Translations under genes and position numbers: made by a program
Shown: piece by piece, positions 1 to 5,002 of the stretch
How positions within the stretch are numbered: position 1 is the first letter of the stretch
Layout of the letters: the number at the start of each line of letters is the position of its first letter
DNA from: Acidobacteriota bacterium
GTDB lineage: Bacteria > Acidobacteriota > Terriglobia > Terriglobales > Acidobacteriaceae
Direction of reading: 5' to 3'
Assembly: GCA_021778875.1 (NCBI GenBank)
Contig: JAJYBT010000304.1
Location: 1-5,002, forward strand
DNA: 5,002 nt
The notes under the pieces: model-generated
Database searches by the model: none
Told to the model about the DNA's origin: nothing
The model's input: the letters and a program-made list of their open reading frames with translations, nothing else

Positions 1-411
1 AATTATTTCAGCGCGCTGGCGGCGGTGCATCCGAAGCATGGGATTCCGCACCGGTCGCTGGTTGCGCTGGGGCTGGTGGCCGCGGGTTTTTGCTTCTTCA
101 GTCTGCAGCAGGTGATCACGATGCTGGTGATTACGCGCATTCTGCTGCAGTTCCTGTTGCAGCATGTGGGCGTGATGTGGCTGCGGGTGAAAAGGCCGGA
201 GCTGGCAAGGCCGTTTCGGATGCCGCTGTATCCGCTGCCGCCGCTGGCGGCGATGGCGGGGTTCCTGTTTATTCTGGCGAATCGCAGGCATGCGGTGGGC
301 GGGCTGACGGTGGCTGCGGGCATTGCATGCAGCGGAACGCTGATTTATCTGGTGCGGGCGAGACGGCTGCGGCAGTGGCCGTTTGCGGGCGAGGAAGAAG
401 CCCGGGACTGA
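1..411 (+). CDS. APC-superfamily amino-acid permease, C-terminal part (5' end outside window)
   Basis: This is the C-terminal 136 residues of an integral inner-membrane transporter, probably a proton-coupled amino-acid or polyamine permease of the AA_permease_2 type. The frame is open from base 1 to a TGA at 409-411. It begins with the loop typical of the family (FSALAAVHPKHGIPHRSL), followed by hydrophobic segments at about residues 20-35, 39-61, 78-94 and 98-118 of the fragment. Between the second and third lies the basic loop ending in RPFRMPLYPLPPL, a hallmark of late APC helices. The tail is short, charged and cytoplasmic-looking. The substrate cannot be told from this part. Codon use is strongly G-ending: 20 of 21 leucines are CTG and none is CTC; most alanines are GCG. 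The gene runs convergent to the OLD-like gene, with 109 bp between the stop codons. The family is fairly certain; specificity is unknown. Confidence 0.86.
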   Translation, partial: NYFSALAAVHPKHGIPHRSLVALGLVAAGFCFFSLQQVITMLVITRILLQFLLQHVGVMWLRVKRPELARPFRMPLYPLPPLAAMAGFLFILANRRHAVGGLTVAAGIACSGTLIYLVRARRLRQWPFAGEEEARD

Positions 412-535
412 AGAGGCCGCGGCAAAACGCGCGCGAAGAATCCCAAACGAGAAAGCATAGAAGCGCAGGGCTCCAGCCGCCGCGTCATCTCCGCCAGCGC
501 ATTGTTCAGTTCCGCGATCGTCAGACTAGCCCGTT
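348..535 (-). other. Coding-like open frame beyond the OLD-like stop codon; possible gene remnant
   Basis: Nothing recognisable fills the 109 bp between the two convergent stop codons, but one minus-strand frame stays open across it and into the permease 3' end, closing with TAA at 345-347. Between about 412 and 530 this frame uses codons typical of a GC-rich gene (CTG, GCG, CGG, GAG, ATC) and reads TIAELNNALAEMTRRLEP, a helical-looking stretch. No plausible start with a ribosome binding site lies near its beginning, and the frame differs from that of the OLD-like gene. It may be a chance open frame, the remnant of a displaced gene, or a short undescribed peptide. I do not recognise the product. 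I see no hairpin-plus-T-run terminator in this gap. Confidence 0.18.
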
Positions 536-2461
536 CAGATGGCTGATGAGCCTCTCCATGCGGTCCAGTGCCGAGCTGTAGCCGGGCAGCCTGGTTGCTT
601 CCTCTTCGTTGTGGAAGAGCCACTCCGCGGGCAGGGAAGGCGTAAAGGTCCGGTGATTGCCGTTCAGCGTCGCGGTATGCTGCTCCACTTCCTGCATCAC
701 GCGCGTCGGTGTGTTAGCGGGCGTCAGCTCAGGAAAATCATGCGGCTGCCGCAGGTCGAGCGCCTTCCGCACCAGCGCCAGATAGAAGCTGCGGCCCAGC
801 ACGTCTTCCATGTCCGCATCGCTTTGTCCCGCATAGGTATCCAGCGTCACAAGGTGGCCCTCGGGCAGCGATTCCCGGGCGGCTTCCACCTTGCCGTTGT
901 CGGTGCGCTTGATGTCGGTAATGGCGGCAATGTGCAGTCCCTCGTTGCGCAGCAGCGAGGCCACGCTGGGAATGCGCGCAAGGCCGCCGCCGATGCACAC
1001 ATTCCAGCGATAGTCGAGGCCGGACTTATGCGCCGCCTGCAATTGCTTTGAGAACCATTTCAGATACGCCACGTCGGACTCGCCTTCCACCAGCAGCGTA
1101 TTCTTGCCCACGAACAGGCTTTGCGCCAGTTGGAATTCAAGAGCTCTCCGCAGCGGGGCGATTGTGTCGGCGTCGTTCGTGAGCACGCTTTCGCTCACCT
1201 TGGTGCCCAGCAGGCGCTCCTCGCCCGTCGCGCTGTCCTTCGCAACCACATCTTCAACCGTGCGGGCTGACATCAGGTTGTCCGCATCCACCATGAACGG
1301 CGAATGAGTCGTATAAATCACCTGGTAATGCGGCTTGAGCTGCTCATTCATATAGCGCAGCAGGTCGGCCTGCGCGCGGGCATGCAGCGAGTGGCCCGGC
1401 TCGTCGAGAAGAATCACAAGATTGTCGCCATGAATCTTCTTCAGTTGATAAAACCAGATAAGGAATGAGAAGAACCACACGAAACCGCGGCTTCTGTCAT
1501 CGAAACTGGTGTCGGCGCGATGACGCCGGTTATCGATGCGCGTGCGGAAGATCCATCCCGCATTGAACGGAGGCGGATCGCTCGGCCGCGCATAGTCCAG
1601 CTTGATCTCTACGTCGAGATGCTTGTTCTGCGACCAGTACTTCGCAATCATGTCCGTCAGTTGATTGGAAACGGCGCGCAGCGAGGCGTTGAACTCTTCA
1701 TACGTCCCGGTGTTATTCACGCTTTCAACGGTTGAGCCGGCCAGCTCAAGCAGCGCAATAAAAATGCGATCCTGGGCCGTCAGTTCATTCTCCTGCTGCC
1801 GCGCGGCAATCTCGTTCACGGCAATGGTTCCCGGCAGAGTCAAATACTCGTCGAAATAGAGGAACGTGGGCATCCTGGCCGAAAGGAAGGCGCTGACGGC
1901 TGCCTCGACTCCCTTCGGAAACCGCGCGGTCATTTCCGCCAACAGCTTTTCCTGCGCGGCAGAGCGCAAGGCGGTTGACTTGAGCAACTCCATGGCTGCG
2001 TCCACGCTGGCGCACCTTGCCAGGGGCTCCCGCTCCTCGGCGGAGAGTGTGGCCTGGGCCAGAACATGACGCAGAAGCCGCTCGTGGTCGATGTTCGCGG
2101 CGATCCGCGCAATATTGTCGTAGCCCGCTGAGGCGGTGAAGGCCGAGCCCGAAAGAACCCCCTTGCCAAAGGCCTCCTCAACAGCCTGGACCTCTGCCTC
2201 GGTCAGTTCCCACGTCGCCTGAATAACAGGCGCATCCTTGGCAGCGCGTGCGTCGGATCTCCATTTTCTGCGCGGGTAGTCCTTGAGGGCGTTGAAGGGC
2301 TCCTTGCTCGCATCGTCCGGCTTGAGCCTGTGCAACGCCTTCAGAATCGCCGTCTTGCCGGATTCGTTTTTCCCTACCAGACACGTAATGGGAGCAATCG
2401 AGAACTCGCCTGAGTCCTCGATACACCTGAAGTCTCGAATTTGCACTTTCGCCAGTCGCAC
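521..2461 (-). CDS. OLD-family ATP-dependent endonuclease-like protein (ABC ATPase + TOPRIM), stand-alone
   Basis: This 646-residue protein has the architecture of the OLD (overcoming lysogenization defect) family: an ABC/SMC-like ATPase followed by a TOPRIM domain, usually a DNA-cleaving defence or repair factor in the cytoplasm. Visible motifs are Walker A GKNESGKT (30-37); a helical insert (about 85-230); a degenerate ABC signature around DDRSRGFVWFFSF (321-333); Walker B VILLDEPGHSL (349-359, D353/E354); and the H-loop YTTHSPF (383-389, H386). The TOPRIM part has LLVEGESDVAYL (456-467, E459), a glycine turn GGG (491-493), AITDIKRTDNGK (513-524) and an acidic SDADMEDVLG (547-556). The second TOPRIM motif reads D516-I-K518 rather than D-x-D. 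The GTG start at 2461 is chosen because the N-terminus (MRLAKVQIRDFRCIED) is canonical for the family, GAGGGG lies just upstream, and the next methionine is residue 176. With a divergent gene upstream and a convergent gene downstream, it is monocistronic, which fits stand-alone class 1 OLD rather than Gabija. By eye its GC content dips below that of mfd (for example around 1441-1500). Family is certain; nuclease activity is inferred. Confidence 0.9.
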   Translation of the reverse strand: MRLAKVQIRDFRCIEDSGEFSIAPITCLVGKNESGKTAILKALHRLKPDDASKEPFNALKDYPRRKWRSDARAAKDAPVIQATWELTEAEVQAVEEAFGKGVLSGSAFTASAGYDNIARIAANIDHERLLRHVLAQATLSAEEREPLARCASVDAAMELLKSTALRSAAQEKLLAEMTARFPKGVEAAVSAFLSARMPTFLYFDEYLTLPGTIAVNEIAARQQENELTAQDRIFIALLELAGSTVESVNNTGTYEEFNASLRAVSNQLTDMIAKYWSQNKHLDVEIKLDYARPSDPPPFNAGWIFRTRIDNRRHRADTSFDDRSRGFVWFFSFLIWFYQLKKIHGDNLVILLDEPGHSLHARAQADLLRYMNEQLKPHYQVIYTTHSPFMVDADNLMSARTVEDVVAKDSATGEERLLGTKVSESVLTNDADTIAPLRRALEFQLAQSLFVGKNTLLVEGESDVAYLKWFSKQLQAAHKSGLDYRWNVCIGGGLARIPSVASLLRNEGLHIAAITDIKRTDNGKVEAARESLPEGHLVTLDTYAGQSDADMEDVLGRSFYLALVRKALDLRQPHDFPELTPANTPTRVMQEVEQHTATLNGNHRTFTPSLPAEWLFHNEEEATRLPGYSSALDRMERLISHLNGLV

Positions 2462-2465
2462 GGTT

Positions 2466-2471
2466 CCCCTC
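2466..2471 (-). promoter_or_regulatory. Shine-Dalgarno sequence of the OLD-like gene
   Basis: On the minus strand GAGGGG lies four bases before the GTG codon at 2461-2459, with the GAGG core six bases away. This supports the GTG as the true start, which matters because no ATG is available in this frame until residue 176. Confidence 0.7.
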
Positions 2472-2515
2472 GCTGAACGGATCTGGATGCAGAAGGCCCA
2501 CTTTGATCCCGCCCG

Positions 2516-2544
2516 ATTATAGGCACCGTCGAGGGCCGGCCATA
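2516..2544 (-). promoter_or_regulatory. Probable sigma-70 promoter of the OLD-like gene
   Basis: The minus strand carries a perfect TATAAT at 2521-2516. Transcription would start near 2509, giving a leader of about 48 bases before the GTG at 2461. The -35 region is poor: at 17 bp spacing the hexamer is TATGGC, and at 16 bp ATGGCC, which matches TTGACA at three of six positions. A perfect -10 with a weak -35 suggests either modest constitutive expression or dependence on an activator. The position, just upstream of a good ribosome binding site, makes chance less likely. Confidence 0.55.
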
Positions 2545-2663
2545 GATGTCTTTAGGTGTTGGACCTTTGGGTATCTGGCGCGCCCGATTTTGGCCCGGAA
2601 CAGGACACCGACGCGACGCATACGGCGCCACCGCCGGCCTGCTGCTGCCCCACGCAACCCCGC

Positions 2664-2672
2664 TGTTAAACT
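2664..2672 (+). promoter_or_regulatory. Possible extended -10 element for mfd (leaderless transcript)
   Basis: TGTTAAACT matches an extended -10 (TG, one base, then TAAACT, which agrees with TATAAT at four of six positions). Its end lies eight bases before the mfd ATG, so the expected transcription start (about 2679-2681) falls at or within two bases of the start codon. Only a weak GGA precedes this ATG, so translation from a leaderless mRNA is a fair explanation. No -35 like TTGACA is seen at normal spacing. The motif is short and could be chance. Confidence 0.35.
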
Positions 2673-2680
2673 GGAATTGC

Positions 2681-5002
2681 ATGATCCTCCCGTTCGTCCG
2701 CGAAATCTTCGCGGAGCTGGAGCACTCCTCCGCATTTGAGCGCGTGCGCAGGCACCTGAGCCTGGGTACGGGGCGTAGGCGTGTGTCCGGACTCACCGCC
2801 ACGGCCCGCTCGCTCTATCTGCCGTTGATGGCCCGGGCCGCCAATCATCCTGTCATTGTCGTCGTGGCCGACAACAAGGCTGCTGAAACCCTTGAGGTTG
2901 CCCTGCGCGCCGGCTGCGAGCTGACCGCAGCCGTCGACCTCACCCGCGTGGTGCGCCTGCCCGCCCACGATGTCCTTCCGTTTGAGAATCTTTCGCCCCA
3001 CCCTGACGTGCAGGAGCAGCGCGCCGCCGCCCTCTGGAAGCTGGCCACCGGCGCCGTCTCCATCCTCATCGCACCGGCCGAGGCCGTCGCCCTCCGGCTC
3101 TTCGAGCGCGACTACTACGCCGGCCTTGCCGTCACCCTCAAGCGCGGCGAAGAGATCGACGTGGAAGTGCTCACCGCGCACCTGGCTAGCGTCGGTTACA
3201 CGCAGATGGACCTGGTTGAAATGCCCGGCCAGTTCACCCGTCGCGGCGGCATCCTCGACGTGTACTCACCGGAGGCAGACCGCCCCGTGCGTATCGAGTT
3301 TTTCGGCGACGAGATTGACACCATCCGCAAATTCGACCCGGAAACCCAGCGCTCGCAGTCCGGCCTGGATGAAGCCCTGCTGCTGCCGCTGACTGAGACC
3401 CCCGTCACTGAGCGTCTGCTCGCCGCGGTGCATGCCCGCCTCAGCCGCCAGCGCATCGAGAGCGAGGATGAAGCGCTGGCCGCCGACTCTGCTGCCGCCG
3501 GCGTCAGCGTCTTTCCCGGCTGGGAGTTCTTCTCTGCCGTGGCCGGCGCGGAGAGCCACCTGCTCAAGCTCCTGCCCCGCTGCGTGCTCTTTGTCGAAGA
3601 GCCGGCCATGGTGCGCAATCAGATTGACCGCTGGTGGAACAAGGTCGAGCAGCGCCATGAGCGCTCTGGCATCGGCTCGCTCATCCGGCCTGAAGACATC
3701 TATCTGCGCCCTGAAGTCCTGCAAGGCCTTCTCGAATCGCACCCCGGCCTCGATCTCGATCAACTGGGCGCCGTGGACGTGCTGGAAACCGACAACACGC
3801 TCGGCGAGATTGCCCTCAATTCTCGCCCTACGCTGCGCTTTCACGGCTCCATCCCCGCGCTCACTGAGCAGTTGCGCAACCTCATGGCTGCAGAGCAGAG
3901 CATCGTGCTCGCGGCGCCCACGCAGGGCGACGTGGAGCGCATGGCCACCGTGCTGCGCGAGTACCAGATACCCTATCGCCTCGGCAGCCGCTTCACCCAC
4001 ACCAGCAGCGAAACCGTGCTGGAGGAAGCCAGCTACATGGCCGGCGATCTGCGCGTGCCCGTTATCGTGCGCACGCAGTTGGCCTCCGGCGTCAGCTTCC
4101 CTGATGCGAATCTCATCGTCTTCGGCGCCAACGATCTGTCTGACGAAGCCGACATCATGGCCCGGCCCATGCCGAAAAAGTCCAAGACAGCAGCCTTTGT
4201 CTCCGACTTCCGCGACCTGACGATTGGCGATTACGTCGTCCACGTCGAGCACGGCATCGCGCAATATCAGGGCCTCAAGGAGATCGTGCAGGACGGTCTC
4301 TCCATCGAGTTCATGATTCTTGAATTCGCCGAGCAGGCCAAGCTTTACGTTCCGCTCACGCGCCTTGACCTGATTCAGAAATACCGCTCCACCGACGCGG
4401 GCCCCGCGCCCGTGCTGAACAAACTCGGCTCGCAGCAGTGGACCAAGACCAAGGCCCGCGTGCGCAAGGCCATGCAGGACATGGCCGGCGAGCTGCTCAA
4501 GCTCTACGCCGAGCGCCACACCGCGCAGGGCACAGCCTTCGCGCCGGACAACGAATTCCAGCGCGAGTTCGAGGACTCATTCGACTATCGCGAGACCGAC
4601 GACCAGCTCACCGCCATCGCCGCCATCAAGCAGGACATGGAATCCACCACGCCCATGGACCGCCTGCTCTGCGGCGACGTGGGCTACGGCAAGACTGAAG
4701 TAGCCATGCGCGCCGCCTTCAAGGCCGTGCAGGATGGCAAACAGGTGGCCGTGCTCACCCCCACCACCGTGCTCGCCTTTCAGCACTTCGAGACATTCAA
4801 GCGCCGCTTTGCGCAGTTCCCCATCAACATTGAAATGATTTCCCGCTTCCGCACCGCGAAGGAGCAGAAGCAGATTGTCGAGCGCGTCGAAATGGGCAAG
4901 GTGGATATACTCATCGGCACCCACCGCCTGCTCTCAAAGGACATCAAGTTCCAGGACCTCGGCCTGCTCGTCGTGGATGAAGAGCAGCGTTTCGGCGTGC
5001 GC
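2681..5002 (+). CDS. mfd: Transcription-repair coupling factor Mfd, N-terminal 774 residues (3' end outside window)
   Basis: Mfd is a cytoplasmic ATP-dependent DNA translocase that binds RNA polymerase stalled at a lesion, pushes it off and recruits UvrA for nucleotide excision repair. The UvrB-homology module comes first, with a degenerate nucleotide loop SGLTATARS (36-44, lacking GKT, as is normal for Mfd), LPFENLSPHPDVQEQR (99-114), GQFTRRGGILDVYSP (183-197) and RIEFFGDEID (204-213). The RNA-polymerase-interacting domain follows at about 505-575, recognisable by TIGDYVVHVEHGIAQYQGL (from 514). The RecG-like motor then has Walker A GDVGYGKT (665-672, K671), motif Ia TPTTVLA (from 693), ISRFRTAKEQ and IGTHRLL, and motif II DEEQRFGV (from D766). 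The window ends at residue 774, so the second RecA lobe, the TRG motif and the C-terminal domain are not seen; E. coli Mfd is 1148 residues. The ATG at 2681 is preferred because homology begins there; an in-frame ATG at 2546 would add 45 unconvincing residues. No frameshift or internal stop was found. Codons favour C endings (GCC, CTC, CGC). Confidence 0.97.
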   Translation, partial: MILPFVREIFAELEHSSAFERVRRHLSLGTGRRRVSGLTATARSLYLPLMARAANHPVIVVVADNKAAETLEVALRAGCELTAAVDLTRVVRLPAHDVLPFENLSPHPDVQEQRAAALWKLATGAVSILIAPAEAVALRLFERDYYAGLAVTLKRGEEIDVEVLTAHLASVGYTQMDLVEMPGQFTRRGGILDVYSPEADRPVRIEFFGDEIDTIRKFDPETQRSQSGLDEALLLPLTETPVTERLLAAVHARLSRQRIESEDEALAADSAAAGVSVFPGWEFFSAVAGAESHLLKLLPRCVLFVEEPAMVRNQIDRWWNKVEQRHERSGIGSLIRPEDIYLRPEVLQGLLESHPGLDLDQLGAVDVLETDNTLGEIALNSRPTLRFHGSIPALTEQLRNLMAAEQSIVLAAPTQGDVERMATVLREYQIPYRLGSRFTHTSSETVLEEASYMAGDLRVPVIVRTQLASGVSFPDANLIVFGANDLSDEADIMARPMPKKSKTAAFVSDFRDLTIGDYVVHVEHGIAQYQGLKEIVQDGLSIEFMILEFAEQAKLYVPLTRLDLIQKYRSTDAGPAPVLNKLGSQQWTKTKARVRKAMQDMAGELLKLYAERHTAQGTAFAPDNEFQREFEDSFDYRETDDQLTAIAAIKQDMESTTPMDRLLCGDVGYGKTEVAMRAAFKAVQDGKQVAVLTPTTVLAFQHFETFKRRFAQFPINIEMISRFRTAKEQKQIVERVEMGKVDILIGTHRLLSKDIKFQDLGLLVVDEEQRFGVR

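Noticed and set aside
31..61. An earlier permease start at the internal GTG (25) or a nearby codon
   Set aside because: The frame is open to base 1, and the sequence at its beginning is a mid-protein APC loop, so the gene clearly starts outside the window.
416..423. GCCGCGGC palindrome after the permease stop as a terminator
   Set aside because: It has no loop and no following T-run on either strand, so it cannot form a standard intrinsic terminator.
521..2461. Gabija GajA call for the OLD-like gene
   Set aside because: GajA shares the ATPase-TOPRIM layout but is encoded with the UvrD-like GajB. Here both neighbours are unrelated and oppositely oriented, and the second TOPRIM motif is atypical.
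2534..2584. Two 8-bp palindromes, GGCCGGCC (2534-2541) and GGCGCGCC (2577-2584), plus a short inverted repeat AGGT-5 bp-ACCT (2554-2566)
   Set aside because: Short GC-only palindromes are expected by chance at this base composition, and a 4-bp stem is too weak to call an operator. The first does lie between -10 and -35 of the OLD-like promoter, but nothing else supports a binding site.
2374..2802. A minus-strand 142-codon frame spanning the divergent intergenic region
   Set aside because: It overlaps the starts of both well-supported genes, has no ribosome binding site and contains low-information Arg/Ser/Pro-rich sequence.
3432..4220. A 262-codon plus-strand frame inside mfd
   Set aside because: Its Ser/Pro/Ala/Arg-rich composition marks it as an out-of-frame shadow of the true mfd frame, which is uninterrupted here.
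3266..4519. A 417-codon open frame on the minus strand inside mfd
   Set aside because: It lies antisense to highly conserved Mfd sequence, has no recognisable domain and shows the Ala/Gly/His/Leu-rich composition typical of an antisense shadow in GC-rich DNA.

Overview
The window is ordinary GC-rich bacterial chromosome with three protein-coding loci and no RNA gene, insertion sequence, CRISPR array or long repeat that I can see. The Mfd N-terminus (residues 1-44, with LPFVREIFAELE followed by FERVRRHL and GTGRRRVSGLT) resembles, from memory, Mfd of Acidobacteriota of the Terriglobia type. High GC with GC-rich third codon positions fits. The taxonomic call is an inference, not a search result.

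Layout: (1) positions 1-411, plus strand, the last 136 residues of an APC-superfamily amino-acid permease whose 5' part lies outside the window. (2) 412-520, a short gap between convergent genes, without a recognisable intrinsic terminator but with a coding-like open frame on the minus strand. (3) 521-2461, minus strand, a complete 646-residue OLD-family protein: an ABC-type ATPase followed by a TOPRIM domain. It starts at a GTG behind a good Shine-Dalgarno sequence, with a perfect TATAAT box upstream. (4) 2462-2680, the divergent intergenic region holding control signals for both flanking genes. (5) 2681-5002, plus strand, the first 774 codons of mfd (transcription-repair coupling factor). 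The reading frame stays open to the window edge and ends just after helicase motif II.

The permease and mfd look like resident housekeeping genes. The OLD-like gene stands alone: its downstream neighbour is convergent and its upstream neighbour divergent, so it has no co-transcribed UvrD-like partner of the Gabija type. Its codon use is less GC-biased than mfd, which would fit acquisition by transfer. Its TOPRIM region keeps the first-motif glutamate but reads Asp-Ile-Lys where a canonical Asp-x-Asp would be expected. That is the most interesting point here. I see no strong case for an undescribed multi-gene system in this window.
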